A DNA stretch of 64,000 nt from Bordetella ansorpii (GCF_900078315.1 NZ_FKBS01000007.1:1-64000); one strand, 5' to 3'; counted from the stretch's first letter, positions 20,184 through 30,194 are shown. A program made the numbers and translations. The notes: a model not told the origin generated them from the sequence alone.

Positions 20184-21259
20184 ACGCCCCGGCAAAGACC
20201 ATCCTGATCATGGCCGGGGGCACCGGCGGGCACATCATGCCCGGCCTGGCCGTGGCCGACGTGCTGCGCCAGCGCGGCTGGCGCGTGATGTGGCTGGGCA
20301 ACCCCGAGAAAATGGAAGGCCGCCTGGTGCCGGCGCGCGGGTTCGACCTGGTGCCGCTGCGCTTCGCGGGCCTGCGTGGCCGTGGCGCGGGCGCGATGCT
20401 GCGTCTGCCGTTCCTCTTGGCCAGCGCACTGGGCCAGGCCTGGAGCCGCCTGTCCGCCGTGCGTCCCGACGTGGTGCTGGGCATGGGCGGCTACGTCGCC
20501 TTCCCGGGCGGCGTCGTGGCCGCGCTGCGCGGCATGCCGCTGGTGGTGCATGAACAGAATGCCGTGGCCGGCACCGCCAACCGCTGGCTGGCGCGTCTGG
20601 CGCGCCGCGTGCTCAGCGGCTTCCCTGGCGTGCTGCCGAATGGCGATGCGCTGGGCAATCCCGTGCGCGCCGACCTGTGCGCCTTGTCCGGACCCGCGCA
20701 GCGGTATGCCGGCCGCACCGGCCCGCTGCGTCTGCTGGTGGTGGGCGGCAGCCTGGGGGCGCAAGCCCTGAACGAAGCCCTGCCGCGCGCGCTGGCGATG
20801 CTGCCTGAAGGGCAGCGTCCGCAGGTGGTGCACCAGGCGGGCGAGCAACATATCCAGGCATTGGCGCAAGCCTATGCCGATGCCGGTGTGCGGGCCGATT
20901 GCCGCGCCTTCATCGAGGACATGGCGGGCGCCATGGGCGAGGCCGACCTGATGGTGTGCCGCGCGGGCGCCATGACGGTGTCCGAGGTGGCGGCAGCCGG
21001 CGTTGCGGCGCTGTTCGTGCCGTTTCCGCACGCCATCGACGACCACCAAACCGCGAATGCGCGCTTCCTGGCCGACGGCCAGGCCGCCTGGTTGCAGCCC
21101 CAGCCGGGCCTGACGCCCGAATGGCTGGCGCAGTGGCTGGGCCAGCGCACCCGCGAAGAACTCCAGGCCGTGGCCGAACGGGCGCGCACGCATGCGCGTC
21201 CGCAGGCCGCGGCCGATATCGCCGACATTTGCGAACAAGCAGCGAGGCAAAAAAAATGA
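20180..21259 (+). CDS. murG: UDP-N-acetylglucosamine--N-acetylmuramyl-(pentapeptide) pyrophosphoryl-undecaprenol N-acetylglucosamine transferase MurG
   Basis: Converts lipid I to lipid II on the inner face of the membrane. The 359-residue GT28 enzyme shows [17 protein letters not shown] near the start, [55 protein letters not shown] and [13 protein letters not shown]. It begins on an ATGA overlap with ftsW. Its own stop again forms ATGA (21256-21259), but the expected murC start has been displaced 158 bp by the repeat at 21260-21407. It has been reported as a scaffold for other Mur enzymes in Bordetella, in line with the MurE-MurF fusion here. Confidence 0.98.
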   Translation: MNAPAKTILIMAGGTGGHIMPGLAVADVLRQRGWRVMWLGNPEKMEGRLVPARGFDLVPLRFAGLRGRGAGAMLRLPFLLASALGQAWSRLSAVRPDVVLGMGGYVAFPGGVVAALRGMPLVVHEQNAVAGTANRWLARLARRVLSGFPGVLPNGDALGNPVRADLCALSGPAQRYAGRTGPLRLLVVGGSLGAQALNEALPRALAMLPEGQRPQVVHQAGEQHIQALAQAYADAGVRADCRAFIEDMAGAMGEADLMVCRAGAMTVSEVAAAGVAALFVPFPHAIDDHQTANARFLADGQAAWLQPQPGLTPEWLAQWLGQRTREELQAVAERARTHARPQAAADIADICEQAARQKK

Positions 21260-21414
21260 CCCCCACGCTCACTATGTTCGCTGCCCCCCGAGGGGGCGCC
21301 AGCCTCCTCCGGGCGGCCGAGCGGAGGCTATGGGTTGCCCCCAGGCTCACTGCGTTCGCTGCCCCCCGAGGGGGCATCAGCCTCCTCCGGGCGGCCGAGC
21401 GGAGGCTGAAATAA
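21256..21414 (+). CDS. Repeat-encoded 52-residue ORF bridging murG and murC
   Basis: This ORF starts on the ATGA of the murG stop and ends TAATG on the murC start, so a ribosome could pass murG to ORF to murC without leaving. A GAGG lies 8 nt before its ATG. It encodes two 26-residue units, each containing FAAPRGG and [10 protein letters not shown], because the 78-bp repeat period is 26 codons with no stop. I do not know a protein family for it; it may serve only as a translated spacer. Whether the peptide is made is unknown. Confidence 0.4.
   Translation: MTPTLTMFAAPRGGASLLRAAERRLWVAPRLTAFAAPRGGISLLRAAERRLK
21260..21407 (+). repeat. Tandem pair of a 78-bp intergenic repeat unit
   Basis: Units begin at 21260 and 21338 and differ at only a few positions. 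Each holds two hairpins: GCCCCC-CGA-GGGGGC, and an AGCCTCC/GGAGGCT stem (first copy 21301-21307 with 21323-21329). The last GGAGG (21401-21405) is the Shine-Dalgarno sequence of murC, so the repeat supplies its ribosome binding site. The reverse complement matches the element between metN and metI in layout (C5TCG6, GCGAA core, G5CA). Confidence 0.9.
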
Positions 21415-22823
21415 TGAAACACCGCATTCAACACATCCATTTCGTAGGCGTAGGCGGCTCGGGCATGAGCGGCATCGCCGAAGTGCTGCTGAACCTGGGT
21501 TACCAGGTCAGCGGTTCCGACCTGAACGACTCCGCCGTCACGCGCCGCCTGGCCAGCCTGGGCATGCACGTGGCCATCGGCCATGACGCGGCCAACGTGG
21601 CCGACGCCGACGCCATCGTCACCTCCACCGCCGTGGCCGGCGACAACCCCGAAGTGATCGCGGCCCGCGCCGCGCGCATTCCGGTGGTGCCGCGCGCCGT
21701 GATGCTGGCCGAGCTGATGCGCCTGAAGCGCGGCATCGCCGTGGCCGGCACGCACGGCAAGACCACCACGACCAGCCTGGTGGCCAGCGTGCTGGCCGCA
21801 GGCGGCATGGATCCCACCTTCGTGATCGGCGGCCGCCTGAACTCGGCCGGCGCCAATGCGCAACTGGGGCAGGGCGAGTACATCGTGGTCGAGGCCGATG
21901 AGTCCGACGCGTCGTTCCTGAACCTGCTGCCGGTGATGGCGATCGTCACCAATATCGACGCCGACCACATGGACACCTATGGCCATGACGTCGCGCGCCT
22001 GAAGAGCGCCTTCATCGAATTCAGCCAGCGCCTGCCGTTCTACGGCAGCGCCGTGCTGTGCGTGGACGACGCCAACGTGCGCGAGATCATGCCGTTCGTG
22101 TCGCGTCCCATCACCACCTACGGCCTGAGTCCCGAGGCGCAGGTGCGCGCCCTGGACGTGCGGGCGGACGGCACGCGCATGCATTTCCGCGTGCAGCGCC
22201 AGGACCGCGACCAGGTCCAGTTGGCCGAACTGAACATCACGCTGAATCTGCCGGGCCTGCACAATGTGCGCAACGCCCTGGCCGCCATCGCGGTCGCCAC
22301 CGAACTGGGCGTGTCCGATACCGCCATCGCCGAAGCCCTGGCCGCCTTCAAGGGCGTGGGACGCCGCTTCACGCAATGGGGCGAGATCGACGTGCCCACC
22401 GAGCATGGCGGCGGCACGTTCACACTGATCGACGACTACGGCCACCATCCCGTCGAGATGGCCGCCACGCTGGCCGCCGCGCGCGGCGCGTGGCCCGAGC
22501 GACGCATCGTGCTGGCCTTCCAGCCGCACCGCTATACCCGTACCCGCGACTGCTTCGAAGACTTTGTGCGCGTGCTGGGCACCGCCGATGGCGTGCTGCT
22601 GACCGAGGTGTACTCGGCCGGCGAGGCGCCGCTGGTGGCCGCCGACGGCCGCGCGCTGACCCGCGCGCTGCGCGTGGCCGGCAAGGTCGAACCCGTGTTC
22701 GTGGAAGACGTGAAGGAACTGCCGCAGGCCGTGAAGGCTTTCGTGCGCGACGGCGACGTGGTCATCGTGATGGGCGCCGGCACCATCAGCCGCGTGCCGG
22801 CTCAGTTGGGGGGCAAATCATGA
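21414..22823 (+). CDS. murC: UDP-N-acetylmuramate--L-alanine ligase MurC
   Basis: First ligase of the peptide stem, adding L-alanine to UDP-MurNAc. The 469-residue protein opens with [18 protein letters not shown], has the ATP loop GTHGKTTTT near residue 111, [21 protein letters not shown] and [11 protein letters not shown] take the ATG at 21414, 8 nt after GGAGG. An in-frame ATG at 21330 would add 28 repeat-derived residues. It overlaps ddl by 4 bp. Confidence 0.98.
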   Translation: MKHRIQHIHFVGVGGSGMSGIAEVLLNLGYQVSGSDLNDSAVTRRLASLGMHVAIGHDAANVADADAIVTSTAVAGDNPEVIAARAARIPVVPRAVMLAELMRLKRGIAVAGTHGKTTTTSLVASVLAAGGMDPTFVIGGRLNSAGANAQLGQGEYIVVEADESDASFLNLLPVMAIVTNIDADHMDTYGHDVARLKSAFIEFSQRLPFYGSAVLCVDDANVREIMPFVSRPITTYGLSPEAQVRALDVRADGTRMHFRVQRQDRDQVQLAELNITLNLPGLHNVRNALAAIAVATELGVSDTAIAEALAAFKGVGRRFTQWGEIDVPTEHGGGTFTLIDDYGHHPVEMAATLAAARGAWPERRIVLAFQPHRYTRTRDCFEDFVRVLGTADGVLLTEVYSAGEAPLVAADGRALTRALRVAGKVEPVFVEDVKELPQAVKAFVRDGDVVIVMGAGTISRVPAQLGGKS

Positions 22824-23779
22824 GCATTGATCCCAAGTCCTTCGGCAAGGTCGGCGTGCTGTACGGCGGCCGCTCCGCGGAACGCGAAGTCTCGCTGATG
22901 TCCGGTACAGGCGTGCACGAGGCCCTGTTGTCGGCCGGCGTGGATGCTCACCTGTTCGACACCGGCGAATGCAGCCTGGCCGAACTGGCCCAGGCGGGCT
23001 TCGACCGCGTCTTCATCGCGCTGCACGGCCGTTACGGCGAAGATGGCACGATCCAGGGCGCGCTGGAGTTGCTGGAAATTCCGTACACGGGCAGCGGCCC
23101 GATGGCTTCCGCCCTGGCCATGGACAAGATCATGACCAAGCGCGTGTGGGAGCAGCATGGCCTGCCCACGCCGGCGTTCGAGGTGCTGGATGCCACCACC
23201 GACCTGCGCCTGGTGCCGGACCGCCTGCAACTGCCGCTGATCCTGAAGCCGCCGCACGAGGGGTCCTCGGTGGGTATCACCAAGGTCGTCGGGTATTCGG
23301 ACATGAAGTCCGCCTATGCCGAGGCCGCGCGCCTGGACAGCACGGTGCTGGCAGAAGCCTTCATCACCGGCCGGGAAATGACGGTGGCGGTGCTGGGCAG
23401 CGGTTCGGAAGCGCGTGCGCTGCCCGTGATCGAGATCGCGGCGCCGGGCGGCAACTACGACTTCGAGCACAAGTACTACTCGGACGAAACCCAGTACTTC
23501 TGCCCCGCGGACGTGCCGGCCGAGCTTGCCCAGCGGATGGGCGAGCTGGCGGTGCAGGCCTATCGCGTGCTGGGCTGCGAAGGCTGGGGCCGCGCCGACT
23601 TCATGCTGGACCGCCAGGGCAAGCCCTGGCTGCTGGAAATGAACACATCTCCGGGCATGACCAGCCATTCGCTGGTGCCCATGGCCGCGCGGGCGGTAGG
23701 CATGAGCTATGCCGACCTGTGCGTGACGATTCTGGCCGGCGCCACCTGCAAGGTGCGCAGCCCGGCTCGCAAGAACTGA
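22820..23779 (+). CDS. ddl: D-alanine--D-alanine ligase
   Basis: Makes the D-Ala-D-Ala dipeptide used by the MurF half of MurEF. A 319-residue ATP-grasp enzyme with [17 protein letters not shown] near the start, [34 protein letters not shown], the [11 protein letters not shown] loop, [10 protein letters not shown] and [19 protein letters not shown]. It overlaps the murC stop (ATGA). Its place between murC and ftsQ corresponds to ddlB of E. coli. Confidence 0.98.
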   Translation: MSIDPKSFGKVGVLYGGRSAEREVSLMSGTGVHEALLSAGVDAHLFDTGECSLAELAQAGFDRVFIALHGRYGEDGTIQGALELLEIPYTGSGPMASALAMDKIMTKRVWEQHGLPTPAFEVLDATTDLRLVPDRLQLPLILKPPHEGSSVGITKVVGYSDMKSAYAEAARLDSTVLAEAFITGREMTVAVLGSGSEARALPVIEIAAPGGNYDFEHKYYSDETQYFCPADVPAELAQRMGELAVQAYRVLGCEGWGRADFMLDRQGKPWLLEMNTSPGMTSHSLVPMAARAVGMSYADLCVTILAGATCKVRSPARKN

Positions 23780-23790
23780 CAGGAAGCTCT

Positions 23791-24603
23791 GTGTGGAACG
23801 ACGCTCGCACCATCAACCTGATCGCCAACACGCTGGCCGTGCTGGCGGTTGCGGTCATGCTCGCCTGCGGCGTGGCATGGGTGGCGCAACGGCCCTACTT
23901 CACGCTGGCGGCCATCGAGCTCGAGCCCATGCCGGACAGCGAGCTGCATTACGTATCGCCGGGCTCGGTGCGGGCGTCGATCGCCGGCCGTTTCCGGGGC
24001 AACTTCTTCACGATGGATCTGGACGAGGCCCGCGAGGTGTTCGAGTCGGTGCCCTGGGTGCGGCATGCCACCATCCGGCGCATCTGGCCGAACACGCTGC
24101 GCGTGCGCATCGAGGAACAGCAGCCGCTGGCGCTGTGGAACGAGAACCAGATGATCAACACCTGGGGCGAGGCGTTCACGGCGAACACGGGCGAGCTGGA
24201 CGACGACGCGGACCTGCCGCAGTTCTCCGGCCCGGAGGGCAGCCAGGAACTGGTGGTGCAGCGCTACGCCGAGCTGGCGCGCTGGTTCGCGCCGCTGGAC
24301 CTGCGCGTGAAAGAGCTGGAACTGAGCCCGCGCTATGCGTGGCGCGCCAAGCTGTCCAACGACCTGCTGCTGGACCTGGGACGCGATCCGGCAGCCGACG
24401 CGCCGGACCCGCTGGGCCTGCCCGGCGCGCTGCCGTTCGCTGCCCGCATTCAACGATTCGTGCAGGCCTGGCCCGCCGTGGCCACGCGCCTGGAAGGCCG
24501 CACGGTGACGCAGGCGGACCTGCGCTATCCGAACGGCTTCGCGCTGGCGCTGGCGCCGCTGCCCGAATCGCAACCTCATACGAAACCACCCAAGAAACGA
24601 TAA
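23791..24603 (+). CDS. ftsQ: Cell division protein FtsQ
   Basis: A bitopic inner-membrane protein of 270 residues that recruits FtsL and FtsB to the divisome. A short cytoplasmic end is followed by a transmembrane helix at about 9-29, a POTRA domain beginning near AAIELEPM and including PWVRHATIRRIWPNTLRVRIEEQQPLA, and the FtsQ domain. The start is a GTG 4 nt after AGGAAG; the first residues read MWNDARTINLIANTLAVLAV. It ends 4 bp before ftsA. The frame used by longer open frames upstream is that of an out-of-frame extension. Confidence 0.95.
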   Translation: MWNDARTINLIANTLAVLAVAVMLACGVAWVAQRPYFTLAAIELEPMPDSELHYVSPGSVRASIAGRFRGNFFTMDLDEAREVFESVPWVRHATIRRIWPNTLRVRIEEQQPLALWNENQMINTWGEAFTANTGELDDDADLPQFSGPEGSQELVVQRYAELARWFAPLDLRVKELELSPRYAWRAKLSNDLLLDLGRDPAADAPDPLGLPGALPFAARIQRFVQAWPAVATRLEGRTVTQADLRYPNGFALALAPLPESQPHTKPPKKR

Positions 24604-24607
24604 CGCC

Positions 24608-25834
24608 ATGACTCGTGACATCAAGGACCTCATCGTCGCGCTCGACATCGGCACCAGCAAGGTGGTCGCGGTCGTCGCCGAAATTCTGCCGGAAGGCCGA
24701 TTCGAAGTGCTCGGCCTGGGCCAGCACGAATCGCGCGGCATGCGAAAGGGCGTGGTCGTCAACATCGAGACCACCGTCAACTCCATCCAGCGCGCGCTGG
24801 AGGAAGCCGAGCTGATGGCCGACTGCAAGATCCGCGACGTCTACACCGGCATCGCGGGCAGCCACATCCGCAGCTTCAACTCCAGCGGCATGGTGGCGGT
24901 CAAGGACAAGGAAGTCACCGCCACCGACGTGGCGCGCGTGATCGAGACGGCCAAGGCCGTCAACATCCCGACCGACCAGCAGGTGCTGCACGTGCTGACG
25001 CAGGAATTCATCGTCGACGGCCAGGAAGACATCCGCGAGCCCATCGGCATGAGCGGCCTGCGCCTGGAAGTGCGCGTGCACATCGTCACCGGCGCCGTCA
25101 GCGCCGCGCAGAACATCGTCAAGTGCGTGCGCCGCTGCGGCCTGGAAGTGCAGGACCTGATCCTGCAGCCGCTGGCCTCCAGCCTGGCCTGCCTGACCTC
25201 CGACGAGAAGGAACTGGGCGTGGTGCTGGTCGACATCGGCGGCGGCACGACCGACGTGGCGATCTTCACGGGCGGCGCGATCCGCCATACCGCGGTGATC
25301 CCGATTGCCGGCGACCAGATCACCAACGACATCGCGGCCATGCTGCGCACGCCGACGCCCGACGCCGAAGAGATCAAGCTGCGCTACGGCGTGGCCAAGC
25401 AGGTGCTGGCGCGCCCCGAAGAGGCCGTCGAAGTGCCCGGCCTGGGCGACCGAGGCCCGCGCCAGGTCAAGCGCCAGGCGCTGGGCGCCGTGATCGAGCC
25501 GCGGGTCGAGGAATTGTTCGGCCTGGTGCAGCAGGTGGTGCGTGATTCGGGCTACGAGGATCTGCTGGCGTCCGGCGTGGTGCTGACGGGCGGCACCGCC
25601 CAGATGCCCGGCATGATCGAGCTGGCCGAGGACGTCTTCCTGAAGCCGGTGCGCGTGGCCGTGCCCGAGTACGAAGGCAGCCTGGCCGACGTGATGCGCA
25701 ACCCGCGCTTCTCCACCGTGATGGGCCTGCTGCAGGAGGCGCGCATGCAGCGCCTGCGCGGCCGCAAGGTGGCGGCGCAGACCGGCAACTTCAAGTCGCT
25801 GCTGCAGCGCATGAAGGAATGGTTCATGAATTAG
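24608..25834 (+). CDS. ftsA: Cell division protein FtsA
   Basis: Actin-like ATPase that tethers FtsZ to the inner membrane. The 408-residue protein opens IVALDIGTSKVVAVVAEI, has the SHI-containing 1C subdomain with GIAGSHIRSFNSSGMVAV, a second phosphate motif VLVDIGGGTTDVAIF, LTGGTAQMPGM, and an amphipathic C-terminal helix LLQRMKEWFMN that should insert in the membrane. It starts 4 bp after ftsQ and is separated from ftsZ by the only long gap of the cluster apart from the repeat after murG. Confidence 0.98.
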   Translation: MTRDIKDLIVALDIGTSKVVAVVAEILPEGRFEVLGLGQHESRGMRKGVVVNIETTVNSIQRALEEAELMADCKIRDVYTGIAGSHIRSFNSSGMVAVKDKEVTATDVARVIETAKAVNIPTDQQVLHVLTQEFIVDGQEDIREPIGMSGLRLEVRVHIVTGAVSAAQNIVKCVRRCGLEVQDLILQPLASSLACLTSDEKELGVVLVDIGGGTTDVAIFTGGAIRHTAVIPIAGDQITNDIAAMLRTPTPDAEEIKLRYGVAKQVLARPEEAVEVPGLGDRGPRQVKRQALGAVIEPRVEELFGLVQQVVRDSGYEDLLASGVVLTGGTAQMPGMIELAEDVFLKPVRVAVPEYEGSLADVMRNPRFSTVMGLLQEARMQRLRGRKVAAQTGNFKSLLQRMKEWFMN

Positions 25835-25863
25835 GGAAACGGTAGGCCTTGCGGCCCACCGGA

Positions 25864-25885
25864 GGCCTGCCTACGAAGGCAGGCC
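25864..25885 (+). promoter_or_regulatory. Hairpin in the ftsA-ftsZ intergenic region
   Basis: GGCCTGCC (25864-25871) pairs perfectly with GGCAGGCC (25878-25885) around TACGAA. It lies in the 174-bp gap before ftsZ and has no T run, so it may be an mRNA processing or stability element, or an attenuator. The last 60 bp of the gap are A/T-rich and could hold a separate ftsZ promoter, but I cannot name clear boxes. Confidence 0.45.
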
Positions 25886-26008
25886 CGAAGGAGGCGCTTC
25901 AAACCGGTAGCGGACAACCCGGTCGGCTTCTGCTTTGAGGCGATTCACAAAAAAAGGCAGTAATCGGGAATTTTGTGATTTGCAATTCTGACTTGTGAGG
26001 GAGTCATC

Positions 26009-27202
26009 ATGATGAATTTCGAGATGCTTGAGACCAATACCAAAGGGACCGTGATAAAGGTCGTTGGTGTCGGAGGCGCCGGCGGCAATGCCGTGGCGCA
26101 CATGATTCGCAGCGGCGTGAGCGGCGTGGATTTCATCTGCGCCAACACCGATGCGCAGGCACTGGCCGCGACCAACGCGCCCGTGCAGATCCGTCTGGGC
26201 CGCACCGGCCTGGGCGCCGGCGCCAAGCCCGAGCAGGGCCGCGCCGCCGCCGAGACGGCGCGCGAAGAGATCCGTTCGGCCCTGAACGGCGCTCACATGG
26301 TGTTCATCACTGCCGGCATGGGCGGCGGTACGGGGACGGGCGCCGGTCCCGTGGTCGCGGAAGTGGCCAAGGAACTGGGCATCCTGACGGTGGGCGTGGT
26401 CACCAAGCCCTTCACGTTCGAAGGCAACAAGCGCCTGAAGATGGCCGAGGACGGCATCAACGAACTGGGCAAGCACGTCCATTCGCTGATCGTCGTGCTG
26501 AACGAGAACCTGTACGAACTGATGGACGAGGACGCGACGCAGGAAGACTGCTTCAAGTCCGCCGACGACATCCTGCACAACGCTTGCGCGGGCATCGCCG
26601 AAATCATCAATGTCGAAGGCAACGTCAACGTCGACTTCGAAGACGTCAAGACGATCATGGGCGAGCAGGGGCAGGCCATGATGGGCACGGCGACCGCTTC
26701 GGGCGCCGACCGCGCCCGCGTGGCCGCCGAAAAGGCCATCGCTTGCCCGCTGCTGGAAGGCGTGGATCTGAACGGCGCGCGCGGCGTGCTGGTCAACATC
26801 ACCGCCAGCCGCTCGCTGAAGATGCGCGAAACGCGCGAAATCATGGAAACGATCCGCAGCTACGCTTCGGACGACGCCACCGTGATCTTCGGCACCGCCT
26901 ATGACGAAACGATGGGCGAATCGCTGCGCGTGACCGTGGTCGCCACGGGCCTGGGCCGCGCCGTCGCTCGTCCGCAACTGGTCCAGAGCACCGAAGAAGC
27001 CCTGCGCACCGGCACGGACAACCTGCCGCTGGCAGGCATGATGGCCGCGGCCGGCCAGCAAGGCGGCGACTACCGCAACCTGGACATGCCTTCGGTCATG
27101 CGCAACCCGCGCAGCCAGGCGTCGGCCCAGGTGCGCGCGCTGGAAAGCTCGGGCATGGATCACTTCGACATCCCGGCTTTCCTGCGCAAGCAGGCTGACT
27201 GA
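26009..27202 (+). CDS. ftsZ: Cell division GTPase FtsZ
   Basis: Tubulin homologue that forms the Z ring. The 397-residue protein has the [16 protein letters not shown] nucleotide site, the [17 protein letters not shown] tubulin signature near residue 108, the [12 protein letters not shown]7 loop with its catalytic acidic residues, a short variable linker and the C-terminal peptide DIPAFLRKQ that binds FtsA and other partners. Two adjacent ATG codons (26009, 26012) follow GAGGGAG, and either may be used. It is the last gene of the dcw cluster. Confidence 0.99.
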   Translation: MMNFEMLETNTKGTVIKVVGVGGAGGNAVAHMIRSGVSGVDFICANTDAQALAATNAPVQIRLGRTGLGAGAKPEQGRAAAETAREEIRSALNGAHMVFITAGMGGGTGTGAGPVVAEVAKELGILTVGVVTKPFTFEGNKRLKMAEDGINELGKHVHSLIVVLNENLYELMDEDATQEDCFKSADDILHNACAGIAEIINVEGNVNVDFEDVKTIMGEQGQAMMGTATASGADRARVAAEKAIACPLLEGVDLNGARGVLVNITASRSLKMRETREIMETIRSYASDDATVIFGTAYDETMGESLRVTVVATGLGRAVARPQLVQSTEEALRTGTDNLPLAGMMAAAGQQGGDYRNLDMPSVMRNPRSQASAQVRALESSGMDHFDIPAFLRKQAD

Positions 27203-27249
27203 TCCGGCTCCCCGCCGAGGCCCTTCCGGGCTAAAGTAGTACCTCCCTC

Positions 27250-27290
27250 AGCTCCGGTCCGCCTTCCCGAGGCGGGCCGGGCGCGGAGCT
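27250..27290 (+). terminator. GC-rich hairpin after ftsZ
   Basis: AGCTCCG (27250-27256) pairs with CGGAGCT (27284-27290), and the interior pairs again through 27257-27264 with 27270-27277. No T run follows, so it is an uncertain terminator or a 3' stabilising structure. Confidence 0.45.
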
Positions 27291-27351
27291 GCCAGAAAAA
27301 TAAAACAGGGCCGCATCACTCGCTGAAACCATTTCGTCGTATTACAGACAA

Positions 27352-27381
27352 ATGGCAGGGGTGGTTCTCCCGGGTTACAAT
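27352..27381 (+). promoter_or_regulatory. Probable lpxC promoter
   Basis: ATGGCA (27352-27357) and TACAAT (27376-27381) are separated by 18 bp and lie 63 bp before the lpxC start. This gives lpxC its own promoter although it follows ftsZ. Confidence 0.5.
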
Positions 27382-27444
27382 GTTTGTCTCTTGCTGGCTA
27401 CCCTGCTGCATTGCGGGAAGCGAGCCTAGTTGATCTCATAAGAC

Positions 27445-28368
27445 ATGTTCCGACAGCGCAGCATCCAGAATCTCGTTCGCACGACCGGTGTGGGCGTCCA
27501 CTCGGGTCGCCGGGTCGAGCTCACCCTGCGTCCTGCCGAAGCCAATACCGGCATCGTGTTCCACCGCGTCGACCTGCCCCAGGTGGTCGACCTTCCGGCA
27601 CGTGCGGATGCGGTCGGCGATACGCGCATGGCCTCGGTGCTGCAGCAAGGCAACGTGCGTGTCTCCACGGTCGAGCACCTGATGTCGGCGCTGGCCGGCC
27701 TGGGCATCGACAACCTGCATATCGACCTCACCGCCGAAGAAGTCCCGATCATGGACGGCAGCGCCGCCACGTTCGTGTACCTGCTGCGCTCGGCGGGCAT
27801 CGTCGAACAGAACGCGCCCAAGCGCTTCATCCGGGTGTTGAAGCCCGTCGAGATCCGCGAAGGCGAGGGCCGCACCGAGAAGTGGGCCCGCCTGGAGCCG
27901 CACGAAGGCTACTCGCTGGCGTTCTCCATCGATTTCCGCCATCCCGCGATCGATTCCACGGCAAACTTCGCCGAAATCGACTTCGCCACGCATTCCTACG
28001 TGCGCGAGATCGCCCGTGCCCGTACCTTCGGCTTCGTCAACGAAGTCGAGGCGCTGCGCTCCATGGGTCTGGCCCGTGGCGGCAGCCTGGACAACGCCAT
28101 CGTCATGGACGAATACCGCGTTCTCAACAGCGACGGCCTTCGCTACGACGACGAATTCGTCAAGCACAAGATCCTGGATGCCATCGGCGACCTGTACCTG
28201 CTGGGCAAGCCGCTGGTGGCGCGTTACGTGGCCTCCAAATCGGGCCACGGCCTGAACAACCAGCTGGCGCGCGCGCTGCTGGCCCAGCAAGACGCCTGGG
28301 AACTGGTCAGCTACGAATCGCAGGCCGACGCGCCGCAGGCGTTCCGCCACGAGTGGCAACTGGCCTGA
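27445..28368 (+). CDS. lpxC: UDP-3-O-acyl-N-acetylglucosamine deacetylase LpxC
   Basis: Committed step of lipid A synthesis. The 307-residue enzyme has the two-domain LpxC pattern; zinc ligands are H78 in [10 protein letters not shown] and H241/D245 in [15 protein letters not shown], and the catalytic histidine is in [26 protein letters not shown] and [13 protein letters not shown] are also typical. It follows ftsZ in many proteobacteria. A terminator at 28398-28417 separates it from the convergent dciA. Confidence 0.98.
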   Translation: MFRQRSIQNLVRTTGVGVHSGRRVELTLRPAEANTGIVFHRVDLPQVVDLPARADAVGDTRMASVLQQGNVRVSTVEHLMSALAGLGIDNLHIDLTAEEVPIMDGSAATFVYLLRSAGIVEQNAPKRFIRVLKPVEIREGEGRTEKWARLEPHEGYSLAFSIDFRHPAIDSTANFAEIDFATHSYVREIARARTFGFVNEVEALRSMGLARGGSLDNAIVMDEYRVLNSDGLRYDDEFVKHKILDAIGDLYLLGKPLVARYVASKSGHGLNNQLARALLAQQDAWELVSYESQADAPQAFRHEWQLA

Positions 28369-28397
28369 CGCCGGTCGGCGCGGGCTTGCATTGATCC

Positions 28398-28426
28398 TGG
28401 CGCGGTGTTCCGCGCCATTCCTTTCG
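28398..28426 (+). terminator. Terminator after lpxC
   Basis: TGGCGCGG (28398-28405) pairs with CCGCGCCA (28410-28417) around TGTT and is followed by TTCCTTTC. Confidence 0.65.
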
Positions 28427-28473
28427 TACGCGGCATGGCAAAAGGCCCGGTACTTCCGTCATGGGCCGCCGCG

Positions 28474-28965
28474 CTATTTTTCCTTATGATGCCGCAGCAG
28501 GCGGGCGATGGCGTCGGCCAGCGGCCCGGGGCGCACGGTCTGTCCCAGTTGTTCGAAAGCGTCCAGCGCGGACGACGCCAGCGGCTGTGCCAGCTTGGGC
28601 GGGCGGGGCGCTTTTGCACCAGGACGGGGCATGCCGGCTTGAACCTTCACGTTTATTTCGTTAAGGTTCCAGCCTTGTGCGGACAGTGTCTGCGCGATGC
28701 GCGGCGCCAGCTGACGCAGCTTGGCGGCATGCGCCGGGCCGGGAACGGCCAGGTACAGGCGCTGGCTTTCCAGCTTGGCGACCACGCACACCGCGCCCAG
28801 GCCGGGCGGCAGGATCGCCGCCACGGCATGCTGGATCTGTAGGTGCACGCGCGCCGTGGCCAGTACGCCAGCGCCGCGGGTGTCCGAACCCAGCCAGCCC
28901 AGGGCGGTTTCGCCAGAGCGGCGGCTGGGCCGGGAACGCGAAGGGGGTGAGGCAGGTCTGACCAT
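28474..28965 (-). CDS. dciA: DUF721 protein, DciA-type replicative helicase loader
   Basis: A 163-residue protein. The central part (about 45-130) is a DUF721/DciA domain, with LPPGLGAVCVVAKLESQRLYLAVPGPAHAAKLRQLAPRI split into recognisable blocks (LYLAV, AAKLRQLAP). The N-terminus is basic and disordered. DciA proteins operate with DnaB in bacteria that lack the phage-derived loader DnaC. Position between lpxC and secA matches dciA in other proteobacteria, though here it is on the opposite strand. The ATG at 28965 is chosen because homology starts there; the open frame extends much further upstream as antisense of the next gene. Confidence 0.82.
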   Translation of the reverse strand: MVRPASPPSRSRPSRRSGETALGWLGSDTRGAGVLATARVHLQIQHAVAAILPPGLGAVCVVAKLESQRLYLAVPGPAHAAKLRQLAPRIAQTLSAQGWNLNEINVKVQAGMPRPGAKAPRPPKLAQPLASSALDAFEQLGQTVRPGPLADAIARLLRHHKEK

Positions 28966-28992
28966 GCCGGCTCGAATTACAGGATACAAACC

Positions 28993-30012
28993 TTGAAGAT
29001 CGTGATTATGCACGCCCGGGGCGAACACAACGGGCATCTCATCCTGGAAGGCGTCCGTCTGGCCGCCATCCTGGGCGTGCTGCTGGTCGCCGCGGCGGTC
29101 TTCGGGGCTTCCCTGCAACGCTATCTGGCGCAGTCCACGGTCACCTCCAGCGGCATGCCCGACTATGCCGGCACGCCGCATCCCGAGCGCGAAGCGGCGT
29201 TCCTGCGCGACACCGTCAACATGCTGGCCGCCAAGGTCGGCACCCTGCAGGCCCGTCTGGCCAGCATCGACGGCATGGGCAAGCGCGTGGCCGAAGTGGC
29301 CGGCGTGGCGTATACCGATCCCGAACTGGCCCTGGCGTCCACGATTCCCGCCCACGCCCAGGCCTCCGAGGTCATGGACGAACTGTTCACCGACCGCCAG
29401 CCGCCCAATGTCGAATCGGCCGAGGCGCTGGGCCGCCAACTGGACGAACTGCAGGAGCGCATGACGCAGCAGTCCGACACGTTGCGCATGCTGGACGTGG
29501 CGCTTACCCGCCGCTCGGCCGACCAGGCCCGCCTGCCGACCACGTCGCCGGTCGTCGATTTTCCCTATCTCAGCTCCTCCTATGGCTGGCGCACCGATCC
29601 CTTCACCGGGCGCTACGCGATGCACGAGGGCCTGGATTTCGCCGCGCCCACCGGCACGCCCATCCTGGCCGCGGCCGGGGGGGTCGTGCTCGAAGCCGGT
29701 TTCCGGCAGGGCTACGGCAACATGGTCGAGATCGACCATGGCGATGGCCTCGTCACCCGTTACGCCCATGCCTCCAGCCTGACGGTGAAGCAGGGCGATC
29801 TGGTCGAACGCGGCCAGGAAGTGGCCCGCGTCGGTTCCACCGGCCGATCCACCGGCTCGCATCTGCACTTCGAGGTGCGGCTGGCCGGCCAACCCCTCGA
29901 TCCGCGCCTGTTCCTGGGCGCACCCCGCACGGTCCCGCCGGCCGTCGCACAGGCCACCGCCTCCGGTTCGGCCTCGTCCACCGCCCCGCCTGCCACGCCC
30001 GTCGCGCGCTGA
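28993..30012 (+). CDS. M23 family metallopeptidase, membrane-anchored
   Basis: A 339-residue predicted peptidoglycan endopeptidase or amidase activator. A transmembrane anchor lies at about 19-40, a coiled-coil-prone region at 60-165, and the LytM/M23 domain at about 190-310. The zinc and catalytic residues H211, D215 (HEGLDF) and H290-L-H292 are all present, so it should be active. The tail is rich in Ala, Pro and Ser. The start is taken as TTG at 28993; GTG 29002 or ATG 29008 in the same frame are alternatives. It is divergent from dciA with only 27 bp between start codons. Confidence 0.9.
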   Translation: MKIVIMHARGEHNGHLILEGVRLAAILGVLLVAAAVFGASLQRYLAQSTVTSSGMPDYAGTPHPEREAAFLRDTVNMLAAKVGTLQARLASIDGMGKRVAEVAGVAYTDPELALASTIPAHAQASEVMDELFTDRQPPNVESAEALGRQLDELQERMTQQSDTLRMLDVALTRRSADQARLPTTSPVVDFPYLSSSYGWRTDPFTGRYAMHEGLDFAAPTGTPILAAAGGVVLEAGFRQGYGNMVEIDHGDGLVTRYAHASSLTVKQGDLVERGQEVARVGSTGRSTGSHLHFEVRLAGQPLDPRLFLGAPRTVPPAVAQATASGSASSTAPPATPVAR

Positions 30013-30194
30013 GGCGCGTACGGCCCACACGGCCGTTCCTGGGCTGGTTTGTTGCAGGTCATCAACACCCAGGTGCGTTACACTCGATCGTTTCCCGGCG
30101 GGGTCCGTCCCGCTCAACCGCACGCTCATACAAGACATGAGGCGTCGGCCAGTGCCCCTTGGCGCGGCCGCCGTCCGTGCCGACGACGACAAGC

